Below the pieces are notes generated by a model. That model did not search any database, was not told the DNA's origin, and was given only the letters and a program-made list of their open reading frames with translations. A stretch of DNA of 64,000 bases from Atkinsonella hypoxylon (Eukaryota > Ascomycota > Sordariomycetes > Hypocreales > Clavicipitaceae). This document shows, piece by piece, positions 47,857 to 59,892 of the stretch. Position numbers and translations under genes: made by a program. Every line of letters starts with the position of its first letter. Positions within the stretch are counted from its first letter, which is position 1. The stretch is taken from positions 124,001-188,000 of the forward strand of contig JFHB01000003.1 of the NCBI GenBank assembly GCA_000729835.1, in the 5' to 3' direction.

Positions 47857-49058
47857 TCATATAATGACCAAAGGCGTCCTCTGCGTCAGCCGCGTGCCAA
47901 TCAACATGGCCCTTGACTTCTTCGGCCTCTCCTGGAACCTCCTGAAGGCCTCCTGGACGTGCCTTGGCTCCACGGGCGTCCGTCCTTCGCTCGGAGGGTC
48001 GAACAGGCCCTGCTGCAGCTTCCTCTTCTTGGTGCCCGCGTTGTCCGCGCCGCTCTGCGCCCGCGCCATGTCCTCCTGCTCCTTCACCTTGAGCGCCACC
48101 TCGGTCAGCGTGGCGACCATCTCAAAGGTCAAGAAGCCCAGGATGTCGACGATGTCGTCCGACGGCTTGCTATCCGTCACGATGCCGAACCCCGCCCATT
48201 CCCGAAACCGCTTGCTCTTCCGCCACGTGAAGCTCGCCTGTCTGTACTCGGACCACGTCACGTACTCTTCCTTGGTCATGGCCTTGGTCCGCTCGTCGGC
48301 TTTCCGCAGGCGCTGCAGCGTCATGTAGTTCATCTCCTCTTCCTCCTCGTCCTCCTCGTCATCCCGCTCGGGGACCTCGATGGAGTAAAAGAACGCGGGC
48401 TCCCACGGCAGGCCGACCTTGGCCTTTTTATTCTTCTTGGCCGCCTCGTCGACTGGGCCGCCGGGGACGACGCCGTCGTCTCCGGCGCCGAGATCTGCGT
48501 CCGCGCCTTTGTCCTCGGAGTCCTTGACGTTTTTGCGCACATCTTTCCATGAGAGGAAGGTGCGGAGGCGGGAGACCTTGGCTTGGTCGTGGCGGATTTG
48601 GAAGATGAGGTCGTTTGTGGAGATGGATTTGGAGCCGCGGCGGGAGGCGAGCTCTGTGCAGTTGCGAAGCTGAGGGGGGATGTTAGCTGTGTAAATATTT
48701 CGGTTTTGCTTTGCTTTGCTTTTTCTTTTTCTTTCCTTGTCCTGTGTTTTGAAAAAATGGGCGTGGTGAAATACGGATGGACAGGGTATTCTCACCAGTT
48801 CAATAACTTGTTGGCGAACAATGTCTTCTATAATGCACGTCGTCGCCACAGATGGCTCACCAGTCTCACCAGAGACATACATCATCTGTGAGAGTCAGCG
48901 TGCATGCTCAGACCATTCCGTATCTCACTCATCCGTTTCATTGAAGTAACGAATAAAATAAAACGAGATGGATTCATCATGGGGGCTCGGCGGTGGATTC
49001 GTACCTGACTGATTTCCTGGCGGTATTTGTACGCCTTGTTGTCCTTGGAGTCGGCCAT
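47857..49058 (-). CDS. SPT3: SAGA complex subunit SPT3
   Basis: Three exons (49005-49058, 48796-48885, 47857-48669) with introns of 119 and 126 bp give 318 aa (yeast 337). The N-terminal half carries a histone-fold pair: MMYVSGETGEP, IIEDIVRQQVIEL and then STNDLIFQIRHDQAKVSRLRTFL, with the conserved WKDVRKNVKD segment. The second fold is in the C-terminal half (DIVDILGFLTFEMVATLTEVALKVK). An acidic Glu/Asp run (DDEEDEEEEE) lies between. SPT3 is a TFIID-TAF-like subunit of SAGA that helps load TBP on promoters. Exons 1 and 2 are each in phase 0, so skipping exon 2 would keep the frame. Confidence 0.93.
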
Positions 49059-49641
49059 CTTGACGGGGCTGAATAAGGGGTGCGAAGCGCAGTCAACTCT
49101 GCTGATATCCCGTATAACAAGGCTTTCTCCCAAAATGGCTCGTTAAAGAGGTCGCCGTATCCTTTGGGGTCTGAGAAACAGTACGCGATCGTCTCACTAG
49201 ACGTGCGCATTCGGTAATGGAGCTTGTGAGGCACTCGTGTGAGATTGTAGCATGCGGCCATTGAGGGTGAAGCCCCTGCTATATTTTTGCGCTGGATCAA
49301 AACAACAAGAATTCAATACAGATCGCTGTAGTTCCTTCCAGCTTTCTAGAACAGTATTTAATTTCGCATCAGCAGGGGTAGTATATGCAGTCGCAAATGA
49401 TGACAGGGAAATATCTTGAAGAGCTTGGCTTGCCGAGCGGGAGTTGCGCGACGTCGGCCATTAAGTGACTGCAGGCACGTGACCGTATTCTGTAAGCTCA
49501 GTGCTCAGTCCTTCTTCGCCTGTCGCACTTGGTTGTTTTACTCTGGTAATACAGAGATATATATTGAACAGCATTGTAATTTATTTTCGTAGCATCGGGT
49601 TTTAGATTATTCTGGCACAATCTGCTCAACAGCTCTTGACC
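49059..49641. other. Intergenic region between LCMT1 and SPT3
   Basis: This is a tandem minus-strand gap of 583 bp. CACGTGACC occurs near 49477. It must contain the SPT3 promoter; no further gene is supported. Confidence 0.5.
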
Positions 49642-50750
49642 TCAGACTTGGAGTCGCACGCCTCTCGTCCCCCACACCACGACGTAATGCGCAGCCAACA
49701 ACTTCCACTCCTCTACTTCGTCCAAGCCCTCCAGGCGATCGACCCTCTCCTTTTCACCCTCCTTCACCCACATGTTCCATGCATCCTCAATGGTCAAATA
49801 ACCTGTGCTTGCGAGCCCCGAATTCCGAAGTCGTGACACTTGGCCCTCTTGATTCCGGTATGTATCCAGTGATGGCATGTGAATCTGTCGCGCTTTCAAG
49901 TTGGAAATCATCATTTCACCAAAAGCGTCGCCAAGAGGCATCGGTTCGTACAGCAATGCGGCAATGGTGGGTATCCTGGAAGTAAAAAATTGCAGGACCT
50001 TGTCAGAGTCCTGTTGTGTCAGATAACAGAGGCAACACTCGGATAGTAAAAGCGTTGGCACGTCGCTGCGCATGTAGCTTGGGAGATGTGTGACGGACGT
50101 GGCGAGACTGCGAAGGTCTAGGGCATGGCAGTGGTATGAGCCGCCCTTGCAAGGTTCAGCGCTCCAGGAGCCATTGTCGTGAATGCTAAAATCTCGAAAG
50201 ATGTGTCGAAGGCTAGGGGAGGACTGTGTGATGGCCAGCTTGCGACGGCAAGTGGGGTCGAAGTCGAGTTCGTGGTAGATGATGTTTTCGGCTCCAGGCT
50301 TTTGGAGTATGTGAAGCGGTCTCGTGTCGGTGCCTGCACCAAGAGAGATGATTTGCTTGGTTGATGTGCCGTTGTGCGAGAGAAAGGCCTCGATCATGGT
50401 GTCTAATGATGTGGTCCGCACATAAGTCCCTGTGAGAGCATCAGCCCTTGTCGGAATCTTGACATGCGCATCTGGATCGAAGGTTGCTTACCTCTGTTGA
50501 TAATGGGCAGTCTCCTCGTAGGCGGCCCCGTGACAAAGAGTCGTGCGTACGGGTCATCTAGATAGCCCAGGTCGACTGCGCTCAACCGCGACACCGCAGC
50601 ATCAGTATCGGTGCCTTGGATGGCAACATCCGGAGACACATTTGTGGATGATGAGGCCTGGCCGGCTGGTCTCCTGCCTCGTCCGCCTCTCCCTCCACCA
50701 CGACCGCCTCCCCTTAAGGTGAGAAGATTTGGAATCGACGGGGCAGCCAT
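49642..50750 (-). CDS. PPM1: Leucine carboxyl methyltransferase 1 (PPM1), PP2A C-terminal methylation
   Basis: Exons 50492-50750 and 49642-50429 (62-bp intron) give 348 aa. The N-terminus is low complexity with a Gly/Arg-rich patch (RGGGRGGRGRR). The methyltransferase domain follows: YVRTTSLD, SAM-binding SLGAGTDTR (115-123), acidic loop YHELDFDPTCRRK and SECCLCYL, as in Ppm1/LCMT1. The C-terminus has WNMWVKEGEKERVDRLEGLDEVEEW. The enzyme methylates the C-terminal Leu of the PP2A catalytic subunit, which controls B-subunit binding. An upstream in-frame ATG at 50807 would add 19 residues; the second ATG was chosen because the downstream SIPNLL motif is typical of the start. Confidence 0.92.
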
Positions 50751-51608
50751 GTAGGAAACAGCGGTGCAGCCAGGAGAATTTGATTTCTTGATTGATGGAG
50801 TTTCCAAGTAACTATTGGTTCCATGACCCGAGGCAGCTCCCCGCTATAGTAGTTCCTCTCGCAGATTGAGATGAACTGTGCTGCACCTCATTGGCTATTA
50901 AGAGTGCGAAATAGAAGCAGTCGAACTCTTTCAAAGCGCTTCGAGAGAGAGAGAGTGGACAACCCGATTCATCAGTCTCAGATTGCTGGCTTTAATTCTG
51001 AAGCGCATTTATCTGCTAGGTATGTATTGTACCCAAACCAAAAAGCCCCCAACTGGAAGTGGAAGACGTTCATCAAGCGCGACGTGTCGGCCAGCATGAT
51101 CGAGAAAGAGCGACCGAGCTGGCCCACCCCAGTTACACCCGCTATAGTTAGTTGTGCGAAGTGCAATGAATCGGGAATCGGACACAAACTGCGACACAGC
51201 ATCGAGATGCCTTCGTGTTCCCTCGTTGGAAATTTAATGCGTCTGGGACCGTTAAGGCCGGTCAAGGGGGGATATATTGTTGAGCCCTACTCCGTACGAC
51301 CTCTGGAATAAAGGTTGACGGAAGGTGCAATAAATGCGATTATGATGCGGCATCCTCGCCTTGGCTAGCCCGTTCAGCTGGGCCAGTTCCAGCCCCTTTG
51401 CCGACGCCAGTCGAACAAGGTTGCCATGCTTCGCCGCCCCACCCGGAGCCTACGTATGCTCACGCAAAGCCTCCCTCGAACTATCTTCTCATCACCGTGA
51501 CCTCCGTTCCCTGGCTTCATCCCATTCATCCAGTCCTCCCCTCGATTGAATCCCTCCTTTGTATCCCCCAAGTCTGAAAAGCCTAGAGACACAGACACAG
51601 AAATCCCC
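50751..51608. other. Intergenic region between PPM1 and the membrane protein gene
   Basis: This 858-bp divergent gap contains TACTCCGTACG near 51288. Open frames across it lack any recognisable family and are not supported as genes. Confidence 0.5.
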
Positions 51609-52833
51609 ATGCATTTCTCCATCAAGCGCGCCCTCGACGGCGGCGACCACATCAGAGGCTATGAGCTACCATCGTGGACAGCCCTCGTCATGCTCTTCGA
51701 CTTCCTCCTTCTTATCCCCATTATTCTCATCGTAAGTTCTTCGTGCCCAGTAGAGAAGAAAGGAAGAAGAAATTCCCTCTTCCCCCCCCCGTATCTCCCT
51801 CCGGTCTCCCTCCGGGTAAACCCGAGCTAGATATGGGTTTGGCCCTCTTGACTTGCTACTCACGCCTCCCACCCGACAGTTCGAATACACCTTCAAGATG
51901 ATCTACCCCGTCTTTGCCATCGTCGAGGACGAAAACCCACCCGCCTACGAACCCGTCGCCCTAAACGACCCGTCCGCCGATCCCGAGGGCGGCGCAGGCG
52001 TGGGTATAACCCGCAACGGCTTCAAGCCCACGCGCGGCCAGCCCCGGACCGTGACTTCCTCGTTCCGCGCCATCAACCGCCTCCTCATGGCCAACGGCGG
52101 CTTCAAGGCCAATTTTCGCGGCTTCTCCTGCTTCCTTGCCCAGGCCATCTTGACGTCCGTGGTCATGGGCATCTTCACCAGCGCCCTCGGCGGCTTCTTC
52201 TACCCGATTGCCACCCTGCTCGCCTCCCTCACGCTCGTCCAGTTCAGCACTGCCTGGGTTCACATCATCATCTCGGAAGAGTCCCCCTTGCACTTCTGGT
52301 CGCGCCTGCCTCCTTTCCGACGCACCTTTGATGCAACCTGGAAGGCCGTCACCATCTTCTGGTTCGCCCGGGAGGTCGCTCGCTTTATCCCCCTTGCCAC
52401 CGCCTTCGTCATCGGTTTACAGCTCCCCAAGAGCAGCCTCAACGAGCCCATGGACATGGATGCCGTCGGCACAAGCTTCATCGTCAAGTCTCTCTTTGTC
52501 ATTGTCACCACGCTCCTGTGCTCCGTGTTCGTCATTATCCCAGCATACGTGGTTCTCGTTCGTGTCCAGGCTTCGCTCCTTCCCGTCGAGCAGAGCACCA
52601 TCATTCCCTTTGATCGTTCTTTCCAGGGTACCGTTGAGCCAGAGGTCGTTGGTGGCAAGGGCTATGCTACCGTCATGGATGCTTGGACTACATTCAGCAA
52701 GACTTCCTGGCGCCGCCTGCTTACCCTTTACGTCAAGATGTTCGCTTTGAGCATCGGTGCCGTCATTCTCTTCGGCGCTATTCTCGTACCACAGGTTTTC
52801 TTCATTGCTAAGCATACCAAAGAAATCCGCTAA
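51609..52833 (+). CDS. Fungal multi-pass membrane protein (function unknown)
   Basis: Exons 51609-51731 and 51880-52833, with a 148-bp intron, give 358 aa. At least five hydrophobic segments are visible: residues about 22-42 (TALVMLFDFLLLIPIILI), two in FLAQAILTSVVMGIFTSALGGFFYPIATLLASLTLVQF, one before PLATAFVIGLQLP, one in SLFVIVTTLLCSVFVIIPAYVVL and one near the C-terminus (FALSIGAVILFGAILVPQVFFIA). Fungal relatives are often labelled 'ubiquitin carrier protein', a label I think is unsupported here because no E2 fold or catalytic Cys is visible. The intron holds a C-rich tract near its middle. The protein is Pezizomycotina-typical; its role is unknown. Confidence 0.8.
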
Positions 52834-53742
52834 GCTTTTTCTCACGCCCTATGCGTTAGTATTTGCTCATGCATTCTGCCATGTACTGACACCTTCCATC
52901 TCATTCTGGGCTCATTCAGCTTGTTCCAGCCTCGATGGTAGTCAGGTTGTTATCGGATGATCAACAGACATTTCCTGTCCTGAAATTTCTCGTCTTGTAA
53001 ATCGAAATAGCGCTGCAATATGTGTATTTTTTTTTCCTCGGTGAATATAGTTTTCAGATTGTCATTTAAACAATCAGTCGTGCACTTTCTTTGCTTTTTT
53101 TCAGTGTCCTATTTTCCAATATTGACTTTATATTTCGTACTATGTAATTCATACGTGAGCTCTACAATCATAACCGCCATCCATCAACTCCTGCCATGAT
53201 CCTAAACCGTTGACTCTTATCCATCATTTCAACCCCTCGAGTCATGTGCTCGTTCCTTTGCCACCCCCCCCCCCCCCCCCCAAAAAGCTCTTGTCATAAA
53301 TCCAATTCATCGTTGATACTTGATTTCTAAGTTATGGAGTTATAAGAGAAGCGGCAAGTATGTTCCTCGCAGTATAACTTTGCCGAGGCCGGTCTTAATC
53401 TGAAGAAACTAGACAAGAAAAAGGAGAACAAAGAGAAGGCGGGAGGCGGGAGGCGGGAAGGTTCCCGGAAAAGCAGCACCATCGGGGGCAAGACCATTGA
53501 TGTGCAACAGAGAGGTTGTTCGGATTTTTTTTTAAAAAAAAAGTGAGACAAACTTAACCAATAAGAAAATATCAAAGCTGATCATCTGTTGTGCGTAGCG
53601 ATCAGGAGAGAAAAAAAAAAACGTAATTGCTGCTGAGCTTTGTCGTAGCGTCAGGATTGTGACTATGTTCAATGTTATCAAATCGCGTCTCGCTGTGTTC
53701 GTAGAAGGCATCGGTCAAAAAGCAATGTCTACTTGCTAAGTT
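52834..53742. other. Convergent 3' region with poly(C)18
   Basis: The membrane protein gene and kinesin end towards each other here, 909 bp apart. A run of 18 cytosines (53264-53281), a purine tract GGAGGCGGGAGGCGGGAAG near 53441 and A-rich patches are present. Open frames are short and not credible. Confidence 0.5.
53264..53281. repeat. Poly(C) tract, 18 bases
   Basis: Eighteen consecutive cytosines were counted. Most long homopolymers in the window are A/T; this is the longest C run. Confidence 0.9.
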
Positions 53743-56684
53743 CTACGACTTATTGAAAAACCAGCTACTCCTCTTGTTGCTGGTGGATTCGCTCTGAAGT
53801 GATGCAACCGAGAGAACGGCAGGGCCATCACCGCCGCCTCCGCGAAGCGGTTTAGCAATGCGGCTGCCGGCATTAGCAAAGCTGAAGCCTCCGCCTGTGG
53901 TGCCAAGCCCCTTGGTGCTGCCAGCCTTGGCTGCCTCAAGTCGCTCCTTGACAGAGGCGAGTTGGACCTCGAATCTGGAAATTACTTCGTTAGCTATCAT
54001 TGAGAGCGGTCATGGTCGAGAGAGAAACAGAGTGTTTACGTACTTGTGATTGGCTGCGGCCATCTTTTCTTGGCTGTCTTGCAGAAGACTCTCCAGGCTT
54101 TGGATTCGTTCATTTCGTGCAATCAACTTTCGCTCAGCAATGGCAACCTCTTTCTTAAGCGCAGAGTTCTGCTCCACCAGCTGGCGTTGCACCTGAGTGA
54201 GCTGCTCGAGGTTTCTCTCCAAGAATACCATCTTCTTCTGTTGGGCCCGATTGTTAGATGATCGCAGCACATTGTTGTACTGCTCGCGCGTCTCGTCTAG
54301 CGAGATCTCCAGCTCAACGACGCGCTCGCATCGATTCTGCAGATCCCGCATCAGGCTCTTCTTCATGACATCGAATTCAGCAATCTGTTGTTGGATAGTC
54401 TTGCCGTTCGTCATGGGTGCGGCGTCGCCAGATTTAACTCGCTGCTGGAGGTCTTCTATGAGCAACTTCATCCTGGAGTTCTCATTTGCCTTCTGCGCTG
54501 TATCTGCCTTGAGCTCTTCGATCAGCTGAGCTTGGGTTGATTGCCGGCTAGCATATGCCTTCTCGAGCAAAGCCTTGACTTCGTCAACATCGCTCTCGCT
54601 CAGGTTCTTCGTTAGAAGATCTTCGTATTGCTGATGCATGGCAACCAGTTTCTCTTCCAGCTCATGCCTTCGTCGAGAGTCGTCCTGGCCGGATGTTGTT
54701 CCGAACATAGACAACTCTGCCTGCCTGACAATCCCTTGTGTCTCCACAAGCCTAGCACGCAGGTCCTTGAACTCATCTGGCGCAATATTGTCGCCGACGG
54801 CACTAATTTCGTGTAACTTGTCAACGAGTTGAAGAGCCTCGCTAATATATCGCTCATTGTCGCTGAAAACATCCCCCCCGAGGTCGAAGCCAGCCATCAT
54901 CTTGGCCATCTTCTCTGCCTTGCGCTTCTCCTTTTCGTCATATGCTGCTCCAGTTTCCTTGGAATTCATCTTGATATCGAGAAGTTGTTGTTTGACGTCG
55001 TCCAGCTCGGTAGTCAACTCTGAGTTTGCCTCCTTGAGGGCGTCCATGGTGATCTGTGCCTCTTTGCTCTCAAAGTTTAGCCGCTCGAGCTGCATCTTGA
55101 ACTCGTTCGTCTCGGTTGTCAGCCTCTCGTTCTCCTTGCCAAGCTTGCTGTCATGCTCCTTGAGATAGGCTAGCTCTTCCTTGATATCGCGCAGGGTCTT
55201 TTCGGCGACTGCCGCCTGTGACTCCTTCTCTGCGAGCTGATCTTGTAGCTCGTTCTCACGGCGCAAGAACTCTTCTCTCTCGTCCTTTTCCAACTGCAAA
55301 CTTGGAGTGGAAGCACGATCGGTACTAAACGGTGTTTCTGATCGGCTCTCTGCTGTGAGGCGAGAGGGTGTCGATGGACGAGGAGTCTTAGCCTCTGTTC
55401 TTGCCGGAATACCATACACAGGTTGTGCCCATTTCTCTTTCGGAACCGACTCTCCTGCGCGCCACAGTTGAATTTCACCCTCGAGCGTTGAGATGTAATT
55501 TTCAAAATTGGTGACTTGGCCTTGGGCCTTCTTGAGAAGCATCTTGAGCTCAGCAGGACTGAGTTCGGCGTTGACCTTGGCCTTGTTCTTGATCGACTTG
55601 GCTCGCGTGCCGAATCGCAAGGTGCTAAGAGTTTCAGCATCATTGTAACTGCTAGGGGAGCAATTGATGATAAGCGTTGTCCGGCTGTTACCACCAAGGG
55701 ATTCTTGCAAAATTCGGGTCAACTTGGAGTCTCGGTAAGGAACATGCGATGATTTGCCATCAGTCAGAGCATTGATAACCATGCCGAGGGCGCTCAAGCT
55801 CTTGTTGATTTTCTTGGCTTCTTCGAGTGTCTGTCCGCTTGCACCCGTCTTCCCCACCTTTTCACTACCTGCCAAATCCACCAGGAAGAGCTGACCGCTC
55901 TTCGCCGAACCTGTCTCAACATTCTTCTGCGTTACGGTGATGACAAAAATCGAATGCGATCGCGAGGATTCCTGGTTCATGTTGGTCGCAGCTACAGCTC
56001 GAGCATTTCCTCCTCTTCTCATAACCTCGTAAACTTCCTGCACACTCGAGACATAGATCTCCAGAAGGCCTTTGACGTAGACTCCGCGGTTCTTCTCCTC
56101 ATGCACGGGCAGATTATCATTCTGAGGAGCCAGGAGATCTCTAATTCTTTCCATGTAAATTTCCATGTAGCTTACTCTTACGGTGTACTCTATCGTGCTC
56201 GGGCTGGTCATGATGCTCGCAAATATTTGTTCGACGATTCGCGGAATAACACCTCGGCCTTCGTCATCGTCGATATTTGTCCCCATCATGGTATAGGATT
56301 TACCGGCACCTGTCTGACCGTAGGCAAAGACGGTGCCATTGTAGCCGTTTAGGATGTCATCAACGGTCGGTCGAATGGAGAAGTCGAAGATGTCCTGCTG
56401 CTTGCATTCCATATCAAACACCCTGTCAAACGTGAAGGAGCCCTGAGCTTCTTTTGACTGTGGTGATCCTTGTCAGCCGGATACATGCATTATCTTGGTG
56501 CAGCCTGCCACCTGGCATCACATAGCGTGAGCAAAGGCGGCAGTGGGGTCGGAGAGGCCATTCGTACATCAAGAGTGCAAGAGTCCTCTGAGTTGAAGGT
56601 GACAATGGGTTTGCCGCCCGACTCCAACTCAATCCGGTTTTGAGGCCGGAAACGGGCCACAACCTTGATGCTATTGGCAGACAT
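53743..56684 (-). CDS. Kinesin-1 heavy chain (conventional kinesin)
   Basis: Exons 56568-56684, 54044-56457 and 53743-53974 (introns 110 and 69 bp) give 920 aa, near the 928 aa of Neurospora Nkin. The motor is N-terminal: VVARFRPQN, P-loop GQTGAGKS at 86-93, switch I NMNQESSRSH, switch II LVDLAGSEKVGKTGA and a neck linker before the long coiled coils. The tail contains RIAKPLR, with IAKP at 883-886, the autoinhibitory motif of conventional kinesin. It carries vesicles and nuclei-related cargo toward microtubule plus ends in hyphae; fungal kinesin-1 works without light chains. The ATG at 56684 (MSANSIKVVARFRPQ) fits the family; in-frame ATGs further upstream only add unconserved residues. Confidence 0.94.
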
Positions 56685-58143
56685 TTTTGCGATTTGCCGC
56701 CGGTCGTCGCTGTGTTGTGAGGCCTGGGCCGCACCCCTCAGAATCGTGTTGATATCAGGGGCGGAGGGCACAGAGAGCGTGCGGGAGGCAGCGGCCCAAC
56801 GAACCAAGCGACGGCGGTTTCTAGAGAGGGGGAAAGGAAAACAAACGCGAAGAGTTGGATCCCGTGCGCGAGATTAGAACAAGAAACGGCCGGGTCGATG
56901 CGCCCAAAAGCAAGCACAGTAGTCTGTGCAGCCCAAGATCGACTACGCGACGGTTAGATTGAGACAACAGGGAGGTTGGAGTCTCTTTGGGGGGGGGGCG
57001 ACGCGCTTTCGCCAAGTAATTAACAGGACTGACTGGCTGGTAGGATCCGCCTGTGGTTTGCACGACGGGCCTGGTGCTGTACGTAAAGTACGTACTGTAC
57101 GTACTGTACATACCTTTGCTTGGCTGGGGCGGGAAGCACCCTGTTATCCTCGTCCTGTGTGGCTTAGCGCCTTATAGAGTTTATAAGATGTACCTGCCTA
57201 CCTAGGTAAGTACCTACCTATAGCGCCTCCCTGCGCCTTCGAATACCAGGCAGGTACCCGATAACTCAAGCAGCGCATACGCTCGAGTTGAGAGCACAGG
57301 CTGTGGAGTGGGGAAGTATAACAAGTACCTATGCATGGCGACTTCAGCCGAGACTTTCTCCCTGGTTTCCTCCTGAGTGAAGCGATCCACGTACCTGTGT
57401 ACCTAGGTAGGTAGGCACGGTATGTATGTACGTTTACATGGAAAATATACGACGCAGGTACATCAAGGTGGCCAATACTGCTAATAACCCTTAACTGAAA
57501 AAAGGCGCCAAGAGGAAGTCTGGTCCCTTTTTCATGTCTCTCCCAAAACTGTGCTGACCGGCACAATCTATCTGTCCTCAATTATATCTATGTTCGGAGT
57601 AACTGCCTCTAAAGCACATATGACTTTCGCGTCTTTCAGCTACGTGGTCCAGAACGGCCATGTTGGCCAAGGGAAAGCTCCCCGTCCTCCATTTCAGCCA
57701 AGCCCTAATACTACGCATTAAATTCATGGCAAGTCGAGCAAGAACCGGTAATATACTGCCTACACGTGGCTTTCTCAGGCACTGCTTCATGCACGACGGC
57801 AGGGTAAGGCGACCAGGATCTTGAATCCCTGGAGGGAACGATACTCACGAGCATTGGAGAAAAGCAAAGGCCCATGACAAGTGAACGGAAATGATAATAA
57901 TAATGCATTATGCTTCTTCAAATACGATCCCTGGTATAATCAGTTCAACACCGTGCACCAACAACGCCCGACAAGCTAAATCCCAACTGCATTGGTGATG
58001 AGAATTTGGAACCCATAACTTGACTCAAGAAATGCAGAATGTGCCCAGCGATCGGCGAACTATACTGATGACGCCCATATACAAGATTCATGCCGATCAA
58101 TTCCTTGTTGAATGACCCATATCGAGGGTAGTTGGGTTATCGC
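56685..58143. other. Intergenic region between RAD6 and kinesin
   Basis: This 1.46-kb gap between two minus-strand genes has TACC/GGTA patches near 57187-57220 and 57397-57415, GTACGTACTGTACGTACTGTAC near 57090 (a run of GTAC words) and a G8-9 tract near 56990. No gene is supported. Confidence 0.5.
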
Positions 58144-58822
58144 CTAGTCCTCCCAGCTCTTTTCTACCGTCTCTCTTACTCGTTTGGTATATTCTTTGCG
58201 ATTGTCCTTGTAAAGATTCGAAGCTTCCACATTGGCAGGCGAACCAGTATTCGGGTCGTTAAGTAAACTGAATCGGAGAAGTTAGCCATGACCTCGTGAG
58301 GGCTGCACACCATTGGGCTGTGCGAGTCTCGTACCTTTGGATGCTCGTCAAAACTGCAGCTACATCATACGTCGGACTCCAGCGGTTTTGCAAGATGTCC
58401 AAGCAAAGCTCACCGGTCGCATATACATTTGGATGAAACATCTGGCTGATGAATTTGACTTGAGGTGGCTTATTCGGGTACTGCTCTTCAAATTGCATCA
58501 CGAGTCGAAATGTACCATCTTCGAAAGGAGTGTCGGCGGGACCTATAATGACAGCGTTCCTTGTAAGGGAGAAACCCCCTCTCGTTAGCATATATGCCGT
58601 ATTTTCTTCAAAGTCTTGAATCAAGCGAAATAAGAGAAAATAATACCAACCAGGTCATCACGTTATCGGGAATGGGAGAGGCGGAGACGCCGGCAGGAGG
58701 ATCAGTCTGCATGCGCTACAGAAATTCGTCAGCATATAAATCATGGCAAGACCTTTGGATAATAGGTCATCATGACGGACCTTGAAGTCGCGCATCAGAC
58801 GACGGCGAGCAGCGGTAGACAT
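58144..58822 (-). CDS. RAD6: Ubiquitin-conjugating enzyme E2 RAD6/UBC2
   Basis: Four exons (58781-58822, 58651-58715, 58335-58559, 58144-58267) with introns of 65, 91 and 67 bp give 151 aa, the normal length. The N-terminal MSTAARRRLMRDFKRMQTDPP is characteristic. The E2 fold is complete with HPNVYATGE and catalytic Cys88 (ELCLDILQNRWSPTYDV); the C-terminus is VRETVEKSWED, without the long acidic tail of yeast Rad6. RAD6 with Bre1 ubiquitinates histone H2B, and with Rad18 ubiquitinates PCNA in DNA-damage tolerance. The first donor reads GTCCGT, an atypical sequence after GT. Residue 75 is Gln where fungal and yeast sequences usually have Glu (ISEMFHPN). Confidence 0.94.
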
Positions 58823-59892
58823 GGTGACTGACGACCTAATAGTGTAGTCGTATGGGAAAAGTGTTCGGCAAGCTCAAATAATCGACCAAGTCTTCTACTG
58901 CACGCCGGTTTGAGCCTGCAAGTGTTCGATCGGTCGTTCCTAGACGTATGACGGTGATGGCGAACAAAGGGTTGGGGTTTGCTCATAAGCCGTTAGACTG
59001 ATAGCACGAGCTAGCACGAGGAAATGGTCTAGACCCGAACAGCCCCAGCAGGCTGTTGATTTCCGCCAATCATAATGGGCTCCTGATTGGCCAATCGATG
59101 CATGACAGAATCCCCAAGAGTGTATCACGTGATTCACGATTTGCCTCCGACGCCAGTTTATCCCTTATCCAGTCGACTATCTAGGCACCTACCTAGGTAC
59201 CTACCTAGGTAGGTAATCAGGGTCAAGGGGGTCTCAGGTACTTCAATCCGCGTCCAGACCGCACTACAGTAAAGTAGAAGTACCCGCTATCTCCGGATAT
59301 ACGAAGTTATATTCCGTACTTCACGATATACCTAGGTACCCTAGGTTCTGACCATTTGACGGTACTATTGATGTATCGAAATATGAGTGGGTCTCGTGAC
59401 TTAGCTATTGTCTTCGCAGTGGCAAAGGGATGGCGCAAGAGGGAGAACCTGGAAAAAAATAAATTGCTTACGGGGGTCCTGTCAGCTGTTTACGGTAAAA
59501 CGACACGTGGTCTAATAAGCCCATGGTTCTCTAATTCTACGTTCTACGTCATAAGTTACACATGAGCGAGCCTCGCCTGCCTGCTAGGTCCCACATTTCA
59601 TGTACTTCATGTACAAAGCGAGGCGCGTCTGTGAAGACCTTTTTGGAGCTCGAAGCCTCCACTTCGGTTCCGTTGCCGCCAAGATCCACGGAATGCCGGT
59701 CTCCCCCGCTCTAAGCCGAAGCGGACCGAGCAACCAACGTACGATGCCACCACTTTATCTCGTCTCATCACTCTGCCATCCTCGTACGATTCCGTCCTGC
59801 CCTCTCTTTTTCTTTTTCATAGTCGCTTCCATTCAAATCTTTCCATCCTACGCTATAATAGTCGCGAGAGCCAGACTGCTCATCCCGTCACG
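58823..59892. promoter_or_regulatory. Divergent RAD6-acetyltransferase region
   Basis: This 1.07-kb gap has its clearest sites on the RAD6 side: a CCAAT box at 59066-59070, the palindrome GATTGGCCAATC at 59085-59096 (two CCAAT boxes head to head) and CACGTG at 59126-59131. A TACC/GGTA patch follows near 59190. Regulation by the CCAAT-binding complex is inferred from motif only. Confidence 0.5.

Noticed and set aside
50871..51311. 146-codon plus-strand frame between PPM1 and the membrane protein gene
   Set aside because: There is no recognisable family, and the opposite strand has frames of similar length over the same bases.
56685..56807. Upstream in-frame ATG for kinesin
   Set aside because: It would add about 40 unconserved residues before MSANSIKVVARFRPQ, the usual start of fungal conventional kinesin.
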